Shown here one piece after another: positions 20,583 through 31,971 of a DNA stretch of 64,000 bases (its first letter is position 1; every line of letters starts with the position of its first letter). Origin of the DNA: Nematopogon swammerdamellus (Eukaryota > Arthropoda > Insecta > Lepidoptera > Adelidae); the NCBI GenBank assembly GCA_946902875.1, contig OX336342.1, forward strand, positions 9,541,523-9,605,522, in the 5' to 3' direction. Under the pieces are notes generated by a model. It was not told the DNA's origin. It was given only the letters and a program-made list of their open reading frames with translations, and made no database searches. The position numbers and the translations under genes are program-made.

Positions 20583-20951
20583 ATGGATAGTGTCGCGATC
20601 CCCTACTCTGTTTTGTGCAGTGAACTAATCAAGTGTGATCGTGATTTTCAAAAACTACGACTTTACTTCCAAAATACGTACCCAACTCTAAATGAATCTC
20701 AAATTGAAACAGTGGTGCATTGCAGTGCAGAAACGTTTTGTGGCTCAATTCAATCAAAGGTGGAACTCAGTATGCAGAACTACAAACGCTATCGGCTTCT
20801 TCATTCCAGGAAGTGCAGCAGAATTGCGACTAATGAAGATGTGATGAACATGATCCTCTTGTCCTCTGATCCTCTAATAACGAGTCTAAGGCCAAAACCA
20901 AAGAAGAAAATTGTACCTATTAGCGACGAAGCCAAACAGCTAATTGTTTGA
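20583..20951 (+). CDS. Intact 122-aa frame of an unnamed element-associated family
   Basis: The frame starts at a genuine ATG (20583) shortly after the SINE at 20102-20457 and ends at TGA. I do not know its function. Residues ~73-122 carry YKRYRLLHSRKCSRIATNED, then SDPLITSLRPKPKKK. The broken frames in the palindrome at 29-31 kb have FRKYRGNHSRKVSRTATNED and SLRP at the same spacing, so the two loci are homologous at the C-terminus. The N-terminal ~65 residues share nothing obvious with them. The C-terminal half is very basic. No signal peptide, membrane segment or catalytic motif is visible, and no intron signals are needed. It may be a small expressed gene or a relic of a mobile element kept open by chance. 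Confidence 0.5.
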   Translation: MDSVAIPYSVLCSELIKCDRDFQKLRLYFQNTYPTLNESQIETVVHCSAETFCGSIQSKVELSMQNYKRYRLLHSRKCSRIATNEDVMNMILLSSDPLITSLRPKPKKKIVPISDEAKQLIV

Positions 20952-21894
20952 ATTTAAATTCCTTTTTATGCATTACTTTACACTTTTCTATGACTTTTTG
21001 ATTTGACAAGGTCTCAATTGAGGCCGCTTGATAATATTTAAGGAGTTAGTGTTCTTATTATTATCACAATTCCTGCAAATGTATTGAGCGAAATTAATTA
21101 CTAAACCTGCAAATCGTTACTTAATTTTTTTTTTATGACTTGTTCTGAAAATTGCCAAATTATATTTTGATAATCAATGTGTATAAAAATTACGAAACCA
21201 GCAAAAAAAAAATTATCGAAATATGTTAAGTATTTTAGAAGTTACTGGATTATTTCCGCAGCCCCATACAACTTGAACCAGTGTGCGGCCGTCCGAGGGC
21301 GCCACATCTCAAGCGCTATTTTTGATCACCGATTTTCCAAGTGGCCATAGAGAGAGCCGCGCTTATGTAATTTTAATACATTTCACTGATTTACATAACC
21401 ATTTTACTGTTACATTCTAGTATGTAAATCGTTCTTGTTTTCGTCTAGTTCAGTGTAGCCGGTACGAGCAAAGCATATTTTTTCTGTCGTAATTAGGTGC
21501 CAGTAAGGGATTTCGTTTGGTGATAATTCCTAAGCTGTAGTAGCTATTAATCACAACGCTACGTTATCGGTGGCCTGAGCTGGTGAGTAAAAAGTAACAC
21601 GCAAAATTGAAATTTTGGCTGATAAGACATTTAACTTTATCTCCAAATGTATAACTTTTTGAGCAAAATGAATAGTTTTGTGCGCAACTACATAAGAATG
21701 CCTATATTGTTTATTTTTTTCATAATTTTCAAACAACCCTTAATAGGTCAAAGTTCGGCGACAAAACTGCAGTTTTTTATCAACTTTTAAACGAAATATT
21801 TGTTAAAGCAAACTTATTAATTATATATAACCAAGTTATATATTTTTGGAATTGCCTTAACAATACCTACAGAATGACATGAAACTTGATTTAT
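20952..21894. other. Mostly unassigned spacer
   Basis: A scrap of SINE-A tail sits at 21427-21475 (AGTTCAGTGTAGCCGG). A block at 21548-21605 (GGTGGCCTGAGCTGG, AAAAAGT) resembles 55236-55270, part of a Helitron-like element. Otherwise nothing is recognised. Confidence 0.35.
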
Positions 21895-22330
21895 TTAAAA
21901 ACACAAAATTTATTTTTCGTGCACATTTTGGGGTACCCTATACTTTCCACAACACTATTAGACAAATTTATTTATAAAATATCTAGCGGTTGAAATTATA
22001 CATAATTTGGCGTTAGTTTCATCGAAATCGGTTTAGTAGATCCGGAGATATCTGCGTGTGACCGACAGACAGACAGACAAACAGACAGACACCAGAGCGA
22101 TCCCATAAGGGTCCCTTTTTCGCATTTTGCGATGGGACCCTAAAAATGTACGAAAATATACAAGAGTCTAAAATTTTTAAAACAAAATTGGAATATAGGG
22201 CCTCTCTTATATATAATTTACAGAAAAATCTATAAGAAAATCCTAAGTCTTAAAATTCTCACGAAAAACAGAATGGTACGGAATCCTCTCCACGCGAGTT
22301 CGACTCGCACTTGGCCGTTTTTTTTTATAA
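21895..22330 (-). repeat. GGCCAAGTGCGAGTC-type repeat
   Basis: The high end reads, on the minus strand, CGGCCAAGTGCGAGTCGAAC. The inner part has CGAAATCGGTTTAGTAGATC and a GACA microsatellite (22062-22090). The motif string is typical of a repeat common to most lepidopteran genomes. Boundaries are approximate. Confidence 0.55.
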
Positions 22331-22439
22331 TGCTCAGCTGACTCTATTTCAAGAACGTAAAATCTGATAGACTGTAAAGCTTGTCACCTGTATTTTTACA
22401 TAACCGTACTAAAAATAAAAGGATAGTCGTAAATAAATT

Positions 22440-22660
22440 TACTGTCAAATATTTTTATAATCTTTCAATCTGCGCCCCCGGGGCACGGCGCGGCGGCGGT
22501 GGAGGCTGCGCGGCGGTCATCCGCGTTACATTACCTACTCTGTAAGCCGACGACGCCCTAATGTTCAATTTATTTATATCCAGCTCGGCCTCAGGGGAAT
22601 AGATTCCCGGTGTGGCGTCGCTTTGCACGTACACTTATTTGTATTTCTGGGGAAATGAAG
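22440..22660 (-). other. GC-rich patch with a candidate splice acceptor
   Basis: On the minus strand a good acceptor (pyrimidine tract, then CCCCAG at 22647) precedes open stretches, and CGGCGGCGGTGGAGG lies at 22494-22508. Three frames all close within about 60 codons, so no exon is called. Confidence 0.15.
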
Positions 22661-22766
22661 CGAAAACAACGAGTAATTGACACTGAATACGAACGCGTAT
22701 TTGGTTTGACCATCTTTATGAAAATATGTTTTTCCGTTCTTCTTTAGAGCTTTCTTTTTTTATAAC

Positions 22767-22995
22767 ATGTCTCATATTCAGGATTTGATCCAACATCTAC
22801 ACTGGCGGTCGTGGACAGGAAAACGGAGTGTGGGAAGACCGTCGTCCCACCTGGCGGTTAGGTGGGACGACGACATCAAGTACGTCGACGGAAAGCAGTG
22901 GTTCCGTGCCGCTGAAGGGCGGGAGGACTGGAAGAAAAATTGGAGAGGCATATGTCCAGCATTGCACGCACACACGCTGGCTGACCGATTGAATG
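22767..22995 (+). pseudogene. RTE-like LINE, C-terminal fragment
   Basis: A plus frame with WRSWTGKRSVGRPSSHL, VRWDDDIK and RAAEGREDWKKNW ends with TLADRLND. 'TGKRSVGRP..RW.DD' is a C-terminal signature of RTE-type reverse-transcriptase proteins. The RT core is missing. Confidence 0.65.
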
Positions 22996-23042
22996 ATCAA
23001 TGTACAATCATATTTTATTGTGTTTATTTTATCCCTACGTAG

Positions 23043-25477
23043 AAATATTATAAAATATTTTGAGGACCACATGATATGATGAACTTATAGTTCGAGAAAC
23101 GCTAATTAATTTCTCGTTGCCATATTTTTTGTATGTCGGCGAGGGCTCTACTTACGTGTCTCGAACTATACTAACGTAATAATTTAAAACCGTAGCACAT
23201 TTAATAGCAATAATTTAAAACCGTAGCAACAATAATCATGATTCTGACTACGTAATAAAAGGGAGAAAATATTATGTTACAAGTTTCAATCGAAATACGA
23301 AAGTATTTTATATACATATTCTAAACCTTATACGGCGTACTCCGCCTTATAATTTGAAATTTTGTAATTACGGACGGCGACGCCTTTAGTGCGTTAACGT
23401 TGTTTATTGTTTATTTATACGGTTATCACAATTAAACCTTTTCCCTTCTTTGTACAAGCTAAATAATTACTTCTTTGAATTAAATAACGCGTTAATCGTA
23501 CCCGCAAGCAGGAACCAACTTGTGTTGCTCTAACTAAAACATTCAAATATATAATTCTTCTTTACTGGATATTCTACCATACGTAAAGAAAATATGTTAC
23601 AATCAGTGGAAAGAGCATTTTGATAGGGTGTCAATAAGAAAGGGTATCTGGTATAAAAAACCTTTACAGTGAACCAAGTCAACAACCTTGATTTACAGGC
23701 CTGTATCCACTGTTGCAAAAGCTAATATTCTTGTTCTCTATCTTGAAAGAAACTCGGATAGACGATGCAGTGAAATCATTTATTCCACGTTATAAATTGA
23801 GTTTACATGTTGAGATTTAGAACTCTAGGGCCGAACTGCACATTACAAAGCAAAACAATAACAAGAACAAAACAGGATTACATTCGAAAAACATATTTGA
23901 ATTTTTGAAAAACATAGATTGTCTCTATGGCCAAAAGTATAAAAACTTACGCTGGCAAACTGCCAGTGCAGTATCCAATGTGATCCACTCTTAATGAACT
24001 GTCAAGATTTTATATAATTCGTTAAAACTTCTCTCACATTGAGGGGTGTCTTGGTATGTGCATACGGCTAACGCCCTAAATTTTAACTAAGAATAAAAAC
24101 AATTTATATCTATAGAAGAGGTATCAGATCAACTCGACGAACAGGCGGAGTTGTTATAAAATTGTGTGCAGAAAGACAAATCTAACTCTATCGCAGTCGT
24201 GACAAATCTAACTCTATCGTACTAAATTGTATGTGTAACTAATCTTGGGAATAAAATTACTTTCAGATTCTTTCGATGTTTTAACTGTTAGGTTTAATAT
24301 TACATTTTAAAGTATAAATAAATATTAAATTTGTGAACGTAAAAGTTAATAAAATCACTTTATCACTAGTACTTAAGTAGGTACTTATAGTTTGTTTTGT
24401 TTAAAAATTTTGTTTTGTATCTCTTTATCTATCTCTCTCTCTCTTCTCAAAAGCCTCAAATTCAGATTTGAAGCGGCTGTTTTCGCTGTTTTGTCAGGCA
24501 GTGCTTGTAGCGCAGCTGCGCAGAATGCGTAGAATGGAGTGCGTGGGCGGACCCTACGTGTGGGGACTTTACGTTTTGTTTTATGTGCGAGGGTGTCGTT
24601 CCCCACTTGTGATCGATACATATCTCGCTGATGTACGTGGAACATAAATATATTAGGTGTTGGTGGCTTGTTTCGTTCGGAAATCTTTTGTTTTAGGCGA
24701 AATGGACGTTTGACATGCATGCATATTTCAAAACAGGGTAAGTAAATAAAACGTATTTCCGCGCGCCACCGTTCTGACACTACTCTGACGACGCACCTGC
24801 CACGCTCACGTTTTTCCTAAATGCGAGTGCTACGCAGTTGACTCTTTTTAGGGTTTTAGCATTGAGTAGCAAAGAACATAACAAATTTTCTTTCAAAGCA
24901 ACTGAAGAACGTTATGCATAACAGGAGCTATGATTTAAGGAACTTCGAAAGAACTAAGTATCCAGTTAGATCTCACTTCTTTTATTAGCGAAGCCGTTAT
25001 CCGAGTGCTTATCTTAGAAGTTTTTTTTTTTTTGTTGCAAACTTGGCTTTTTTACATTTATGTTTTTGGTGGGATATGTATTTAGGTATGTAGGTTAGGT
25101 ACGTCTAGGGTCTAGCTAGGGCGTTCCGTCCCGAACCTTTCACCCATATTCGCTAAATCTCTTTAGTCTCCTATCATCGAAATTTGTCAGTCATGCATGA
25201 TTGTTGGCAGTTCACATTATACTAATTAATCTAACTTCAGCGAGTATGACTACTAAGTGACAATGTTAACAAGGCTATTAGGTATACCAACCTTGGAAAT
25301 TAGCTAAACATCTTACCTCGAGAGCGTCTTTCATTATAGAGACTAGAATATTTGAAATTTTCGAATTTGTAGCAAGTGTCTATATTCGTTTCTAGATGCT
25401 ATTAGCAGGTATTAATTTACAAATCCTTCAGAGGGCTTAATATTATAAAACCTGTATTTAAAACATATTAAAATACT
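23043..25477. other. Long unassigned AT-rich region
   Basis: Nothing firm in 2.4 kb. A 131-codon minus frame (24385-24780) covers a moderately GC-rich segment but has no domain I recognise and its composition drifts to low complexity. It may hide old, eroded elements. Confidence 0.35.
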
Positions 25478-25663
25478 TGAATGAAACGCCGGTCGAAACG
25501 GCTATGTGAATAGTTCGTGTTTTCCGTTAGTTCAGTGTATAGTGTAGCCGACATGAAATGAAGGGAAGCACTGACATGGCACCTATTTCACCCGGTGTTA
25601 TGGGCTGACATCGCGGATGTTGTAGGTGATGTAGCCAACCGTGTCAGTTTCCATAAAAAAAAA
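25478..25663 (+). mobile_element. SINE-A tail, 5'-truncated
   Basis: Starts at TGAATGAAACGCCGGTCG and runs to the TTTCCAT plus A-run end. Confidence 0.8.
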
Positions 25664-25692
25664 CTTTTAAGTACCGTCTAATAGTCAGACAG

Positions 25693-25956
25693 TATATAAG
25701 GTCTTTCAATAGTAGGTATCGACGATACACTAAGGGGTGTATGTGTATCAGATACTGATCACGTGCCCATACCAATTTTTTTTAAGATATAAAGTACGTT
25801 TTTTATATCGTAAAAAAAATTGGCGCACTTCACGTATTAAATTTGAGGAGTAAGTTTTTTATATCGTAAAAAATATTATGGGAACGTGATCAGTATCTGA
25901 TAGACATACACCCCTTAGCGTATCGTTACCTACTAAAGAAGACCTTCTATAATATA
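25693..25956. mobile_element. Foldback MITE, 264 bp
   Basis: Left arm TATATAAGGTCTTTCAATAG through TAAGGGGTGTATG, ATCAGATACTGATCACGT to about 25775. The right arm (25876-25956) is its inverted complement with scattered changes. The loop is AT-rich and itself repeats TTTTTTATATCGTAAAAAA-like text. The flanks suggest TA-type insertion, but no clean TSD is visible. Confidence 0.7.
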
Positions 25957-26552
25957 CAATATTAAAAATTAATACTGAATCATTGTTTATCTTAGTTGCA
26001 CCACCACAGGTCCAACTAGTATTACATTTTAGAAATGGAAATAATTTTAATTTACAATTTAAAGTTCGCTCGTATGTCAGTGTCTTTAAAGGATTGAAGG
26101 AAGTCATCGTACCCGTAACTGTTCGGTTGAGTCGTGTACCGCCATTATAGTCATACCCTCTTATCCGTACAGTTTGAATGGCGCCTCGGTCGATTACAGC
26201 GTGCTAGGGCGTCGACGTTCAAAAGCAAACCACTCTCAGGAGGGCAATGAAACTCTCGGACAACTGCCTACACAGGGACTGAACATTTCATATCTAGTTG
26301 AAATCCGCTTTAAAATTTATATTGTTTTCACATAGATCCATTGAAATATACGAATTAAATGAACGCAAGTAAGAATATGTAAATAAAAAACTTATAACAC
26401 CCCTCCGTTTTTTTTTTTGTCGGGGGTAAAAAATAACATTTAATATATAAAAGAAAAATAAATATTCATAGGTAACTTTGATAAAATCATGTAATAAGTC
26501 AAAGATTATGGAAGCAGAATAGATATGCGAAGGAGGCGCGTCCGAAACACCA

Positions 26553-26578
26553 TAATATGGGGAGATTTCCCCATATTA
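26553..26578. other. Perfect 11-bp stem-loop
   Basis: TAATATGGGGA, loop GATT, TCCCCATATTA. It lies in otherwise unassigned sequence (26100-27138) with open frames on both strands but no recognisable protein. Confidence 0.5.
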
Positions 26579-27138
26579 ACGATCGATGTGTTCGTGAGCA
26601 CACGTGGATGCAACAACGCTTTGGATTGGCCAAAAATCGTTTGTTCGAATGTGTTCGTGCGTTCGTCCGTATTCTGTTCTCCTTCCAAAATCTTTGTAAT
26701 AAGTGGACAGCGCTTCGTATGGTTCTAACTTGTGTAATGATTAATGAATGATGAAAATATCTTTTGCTCAAAAACTTTAAGCTTAAGAATCAAGTCCAAA
26801 GAGAGATATAATATTTTTTTTAATGTGGTGAAATATATTTGGAAGAACGTAAAAACTTTAAACTTTCTCCATTCTAACGTAGATTCCAACGAATGTCAGT
26901 AGCTCTCGAACTTGCTAACTCTCACTTCGCTTCGCATCTTATTATTTAGTAGGCACCGAGAGAACAAAGCGAAATAGGAATATGGATAATTTTCATGTAT
27001 TTAGTACAAAAGAAAGCGAAGCCACAGTAATAACTTTTTGGTCGTGAATTAGGTATTAACAGTCGAATAGCTGCGAATAAACTGGCAAACGAATTAGTCT
27101 ATTGAAGCTGGCCTATTTATGACTCGATCGGGTGTATG

Positions 27139-27268
27139 TTTTTTTTTATGGAAACTGACACGGTTGGCTACATCACCTACAACATCCGTGATGTCAGCCC
27201 ATAACACCGGGTGAACTTGGTGCCACGTCAGTGCTTCCCTTTGGTCGTGCCGGCTACACTAAACTGTC
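27139..27268 (-). mobile_element. SINE-A tail fragment
   Basis: Complete tail end, broken at TAGTTTAGTGTAGCCGG (read on the minus strand). Confidence 0.8.
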
Positions 27269-27319
27269 CGTCCGTCTGTCTCACACGCTGTCCAAGGTAA
27301 TTAAGTCTGTCTACTAGTA

Positions 27320-27478
27320 TCTACACTAATATTATAAAGAGGTAAAGTTTGTAAGTTTAGATGTAGGAGGTAATCTCCGAAAATACTCATCCGATTTAAA
27401 ACATTCTTTGACTAATACTTAGAATGGACCTTCGGTAAGGACATAGGCTATGCAAGCGAAGCCACAGGCAAAAGCTAG
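27320..27478 (+). mobile_element. Non-autonomous Helitron, 159 bp
   Basis: Starts TCTACACTAATATTATAAAG after A (27319) and ends GCAAGCGAAGCCACAGGC, AAAAGCTAG, before T (27479). 5' TC, 3' CTAG and insertion between A and T are the Helitron hallmarks. The internal TCCGAAAATACTCATCCGAT is the usual block of this very common lepidopteran family. Confidence 0.88.
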
Positions 27479-27479
27479 T

Positions 27480-28165
27480 GTAAGATAGAACGATGTTATT
27501 AGCCCATAATCTTAAATTAGACATTTGTCAGGATGCATCGGTACAGAAAGCCATTGAAAAAAATAAGTTGAGCCTTTCTCGAGTTACAAGCGATACAGGC
27601 GGCAGACACTGCATTCTACGTATATTTATAATATGTAGGGATAGGGAAGTGATGTAACACAGCTTGAACCACCATCCAAATGAAATCCATAGAAGTACAT
27701 AGAAGATGTTAAGGGGTTCAAATGTACCAACAAAAAAAAAACAGTAAAGTATGAACATAAAATTATATTGCGTCACTCCCTATTCCCACAAGGAAAAAAA
27801 TGCCAATTTCACCACAACTTACGACAAAGCGAATAAACAAATGCGAAAGAAGCCTGCGAAAGGCTTACTTTGCCTCAAGGTCAAGGGCATAAAGAGGCGT
27901 CCTCTCAGTTTTCCCCAAGGAATATAGGTGGTGGAATAGGGAGTAGTTTAGCTCGGGTAATGTTGTCGGAATAAGTCCGATACTCGCCGTTGTCGCCGTT
28001 GGTTTCCGGTGCGACCTTCACTTCTGTATTAATTACGCATTAGCAAGAGAGTACAGTTAGTCAATAATATGTGTATACTTAGAAATGTGAGGAGCCTGCA
28101 ATTTTACATCGAATCTGAACCCTGGAGCATCGAGTTGCTTCAGGATGAAAATACATAAAAAATAG
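27480..28165. other. Unassigned spacer
   Basis: No supported feature. Confidence 0.35.
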
Positions 28166-28215
28166 GCCAAGTGCGAGTCGGACTCGCGCACCGAGGTTTC
28201 CGCACCACAAACGAA
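28166..28215 (+). repeat. GGCCAAGTGCGAGTC repeat, terminal fragment
   Basis: GGCCAAGTGCGAGTCGGA and GAGGTTTCCGCACCAC, the end motif of the family bounded at 51785-51918. Confidence 0.6.
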
Positions 28216-29234
28216 AACGTTAAAAAAACACATTTCTCATATGAGGACACCTTAATTTTTCACTTTTTATTGTTTTTATTATTTTATATCTTTATTTACA
28301 CATTCCTTAAAACTAATTTTAAACATATTTAAATATCTAACATTAAAAACGTATACAAAATTAAAGTTAAAAAAATGGAGTAAAACCACCGGCGGCGCGG
28401 CGGCGCACAGTGGGTCGAGACTGCTATAAAAGGGACATAGGGATTTTTTTTACAAATTTCATTTTTTAACAACACCCATCGATAGGTCTCGTCATTCTGA
28501 TGAATAGTTGTCATTAAACATTTTCGTCTAAAACTGATAGTTTGCCAGGAAAAAAATATTTTCAAATTTTGATGTATGGAATTAGACATAAAACGCTCCG
28601 TTTCGGCCAAGTCTTGACAGGTCTTGCTTTAAAACTATTTAAGCATTGTTCTGTGGTTTATTGACTATAATCCTACACTATCAGCGCGCGCCCAATGTTG
28701 CCCGTTCACGAGTTATGTGGATCCTAAAAATCAATTAAAAATGTAAGTAAAAATATTTTTTTTTAATTTTTAGAATCATAGGGCATTAATAGATTTAATC
28801 TAAATAATTGTTTTATATAAAAGTACTAACAAATAGATAAAGTTTTTAATTTTAAAACATTAGTTTATCGTAAAGATACATCAAAATCTAATAAAAAAAT
28901 TATAAAAGTGTTTATTAATCAGAGAAAGTTACATATATTAAAGATGTTTTTACATAGAATGCATGACGCATGACAAATAGTACCTATACTCAGATGTATC
29001 TACACTGTGCCCGCTAGTTCGAGCTATTTGATGAACACTGTCGCCTAAACTGGCCCTAAAACTGTTTCATAGGCGACATTGTTTGGTCAAACCACTGGTG
29101 ATTACATTTGGGTACTTAACTTTGATCTTATATTTAAATTTTTTAAACCTATAGTTATATATACATAATTATTCTACTTTATCTGTGCGCGGTGAGTGAG
29201 AGAGACTCATTAGTGCAGTGTGTGCGTTAAATGA

Positions 29235-29702
29235 GTGAGTGCATTGCAAGACAACCCACACGATGAAGCCTTAATCGAAAGGTTCCACGTTATTTTGCAG
29301 ACAGTGGCTTCAAGAGAGCGAGTGGATCTTCCAAAATTCTGGAAATTACGTGAAGATACAGCAACTTTGCATTTCCAGTTATATCCGTGGTACTACATGC
29401 CCTCTAGCGTACATAAGTTGCTTGTGCATGAAACGGATATAATAGAACATTTAGAACTTTACCAATCGAGAAACTGTCGGAAGAAGCATCGGAGGTTAGA
29501 AATAAGGATTTCCGTAAATATAGAGGGAACCATTCCAGAAAAGTAAGTAGGACAGCGACAAATGAAGATATCTTGCATAATCGTCTCATGTCATCCGATC
29601 CAAAACCTATTTCTCTAAGGCCATGAATGGCCAAACAACGGAGAATGGAAGTCTCACCAAGAGCAATCGAGCTTTTGGTATCTCTTACCCGCCCGATTTA
29701 GA
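29235..29702 (+). pseudogene. Broken palindrome gene, left copy
   Basis: The frame opens with MS plus ALQDNPHDEALIERFHVI and LPWYYMPSS-like text (YPWYYMPSSVHKLLVHETD). It loses one T near 29457, after which the family's C-terminal part (HSRKVSRTATNED) continues in another frame to ~29700, with a further stop at SLRP. The upstream frame start is ATG 29231/29235. Function unknown. The same C-terminal signature is found in the intact frame at 20583. Its break differs from that of the right copy. Confidence 0.7.
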
Positions 29703-29771
29703 ATTTATTTGTATAAATGATTGATTAATATTTTTTTATTATATATATATATAGTTATATATAGTTGTTAC

Positions 29772-29868
29772 TTGCATAATCTTCTCAAGCCATCCGATCT
29801 AAAACTTACTTCTCTAAGACCAAGAATGGCCAAACAACGGAGAATGGATCTCTCACCAAGAGCAATCA
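29772..29868 (+). repeat. Third partial copy inside the palindrome loop
   Basis: CTTGCATAATCTTCTCAAGC to CACCAAGAGCAATCA repeats 29572-29668, about 200 bp downstream in the same orientation. It includes the SLRP-coding segment. Confidence 0.8.
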
Positions 29869-30337
29869 TAAATAAATAAATTCGTAATACATTCGAAGAC
29901 GTGAGTGGACGAAGGTACTATGTAAAATTTTTTTAGAAATGCATTTTTTACCGTAGATGAAGGTGTTATGTGCCGAGTAATCAAGTGGCACTGACAGAAA
30001 ATCCGAAATCACGACGGAAATAGGAGTTATTCAAGTGGTGAAGGTGTTATGGTCATAAAACACCTTATTCCAGTTTGATCATCTCCAAAAATCATCTCAT
30101 AAATTGAATTTTTTGTGCATGATGAGAGAGCTGTGTGTACAAAACACCTTCATCCACATGAACGCATGATTTTGTATTAATGCATGGTTTTGTACGCTTT
30201 TCATGTTCATACAAAGTAAACTTAGTCAGTTAGTTATCAGGTATAGAAAAAAATGTATTCAAAAGTCAAAACTTTGACCTCATTTTTCTCAGCTTATTGT
30301 TTTTGTTACATAGCACCTTTGTCACCTGATGTCTTCT

Positions 30338-30831
30338 CTAACTCGGGCGGGTAAGAGACACCAAAAGCTCGATTGCTCCTGGTGAGAAATCCATTCTCCG
30401 TTGTTTGGCCATTCTTGGCCTTAGAGAAGTAAGTTTTGAATCGGATGGCATGAGAAGATTATGCAAGATATCTTCATTTGTCGCTGTCCTACTTACTTTT
30501 CTGGAATGGTTCCCTCTATATTTACGGAAATCCTTATTTCTAGCCTCCGATGCTTCTTCCGACAGTTTCTCGATTGGTAAAAGTTCAAAATGTTCTATTA
30601 TATCCGTTTCATGCACAAGCAACTTATGTACGCTAGAGCCTAGATAGAGGGCATGTAGTACCATGGATATAACTGGATATACAAAGTTGCTGTATCTTCA
30701 CAAAATTGCCAGAATTTTGGAAGATCCACTCGCACTCTTGAAGCCGCTGTCCGCAAAATAACGTGGAACCTTTCGATTAAGGCGTCATCGTGTGGGTTGT
30801 CTTGCAATGCACTCACACATTTAACGCACAC
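30338..30831 (-). pseudogene. Broken palindrome gene, right copy
   Basis: Mirror of the left copy: ALQDNPHDDALIERFHVI at the start and VSRTATNEDILHNLL, TSLRPRMAKQRRM, SPGAIELLV at the end. The reading frame is interrupted near 30640-30664 by an extra ~11 bp (TCTATCTAGGC-like) relative to the left copy. The C-terminal part is intact here where the left copy is broken, so the copies decayed separately. Confidence 0.75.
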
Positions 30832-31689
30832 ACTGCACTAATGAGTCTCTCTCACTCACCGTGCACAGATAAATTAGAGTAAGTATGTATATATAACTAT
30901 AGGTTTAAAAAAATTTAATATAAGATCAGAGTTAAGTACCCAAATGTAATCACCAGTGGTTTGACCAAACAATGTCGCCTATGAAACAGTCTTAGGGCCA
31001 GTTTAGGCGACAGTGTCCATCAAATAGCTAGAACTAGCGGGTACAGTGTAGATACATCTGAGTATAGGTACTATTTGTCATGCGTCATGCATTCTATGTA
31101 CAAAACATCTTTAATATTATGTAACTCTGTCTCATTAATAAACACTTTTATAATTTTTTTATTAGATTTTGATGTATCTTTACGATGAAATAATGTTTTA
31201 AAATTAAGAACTTTATCTATTTGTTAGTACTTTTATATAAAACAATTATTTAGATTAAATCTATTAATGCCCTATGATTCTAGAAATTAAAAAAAAATTT
31301 TTTACTTACATTTTTAATTGATTTTTAGGATTCACATAACTCGTGAACGGGCAACATTGGGCGCGCGCTGATAGTGTAGGATTATAGTCAATAAACCACA
31401 GAACAATGCTTAAATAGTTTTAAAGCAAGACCTGTCAAGACTTGGCCGAAACGGAGCGTTTTATGTCTAATTCCATACATTAAAATTTGAAAATATTTTT
31501 TTCCTGGCAAACTATCACTTTTAGACGAAAATGTTTAATGACAACTATTCATCAGAACGATGAGACCTATCGATCGGTGTTGTTAAAAAATGAAATTTGT
31601 AAAAAAAATCCCTATGTCCCTTATATAGCAGTCTCGACCCACTGTGCGGCGGCGGGGCGAACCCAGGCTAGCGATGGTCGGGTCCCAAA

Positions 31690-31930
31690 GATTTATTTAT
31701 TTATTGTTATATCCGCCAAAAGACAGACATACGTTGTAGGCTTAGTAATAGGCGTCCGTACGGGGTGCGGAAACATTAAAACTCAGAATGCGAAAATACT
31801 TAAGTGGACACGCGAATGGAATCGAACCCACTGCCGTCGCGCCGCCGGCGCGGCGGCGTCGGTCGGAGAATGATTGTCTGTGGCAGTGCAAACGAGACCT
31901 TTGCTGCATGCCCACAACGTATAGACTCCA
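31690..31930 (-). repeat. Retroposon-like fragment with TAAA tail
   Basis: On the minus strand a box-B-like GTGGGTTCGATTCCAT (near 31828) is followed ~130 bp later by AACAATAAATAAATAAAT at 31690-31707. A tRNA-like motif and a short tandem A-rich tail suggest a SINE- or LINE-type tail, but the head is poorly defined. Confidence 0.35.
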
Positions 31931-31971
31931 TCTAAACCGCACGCATGACAAATAATATATGCATTATTATA

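Larger units (their letters stand above)
28394..31658. mobile_element. Giant palindrome, 3.27 kb, arms about 1.3 kb
   Basis: The left arm (28394 to ~29702) is repeated as its reverse complement at ~30335-31658, about 97% alike by eye. The outer ends are GCGCACAGTGGGTCGAGACT and its complement; the inner ends are near CTTACCCGCCCGA. The ~630-bp loop holds a third partial copy (29772-29868). Each arm runs from a TATA-like GCTATAAAAGGG (left) near its outer end, through AT-rich sequence, to a broken reading frame pointing inward. It may be two head-to-head copies of one element, or a true foldback element. A transcript crossing it would fold into a long hairpin RNA. Confidence 0.85.

Noticed and set aside
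22500..22646. Minus-strand exon after a good CCCCAG acceptor
   Set aside because: All three frames close early and no donor fits; left as a GC-rich patch.
24385..24780. 131-codon minus frame
   Set aside because: Low-complexity basic ends, no domain and no neighbours in support; probably chance.
26499..26771. Open frames on both strands around the 26553 hairpin
   Set aside because: Mutually overlapping shadows with no motif; the only firm structure is the hairpin.
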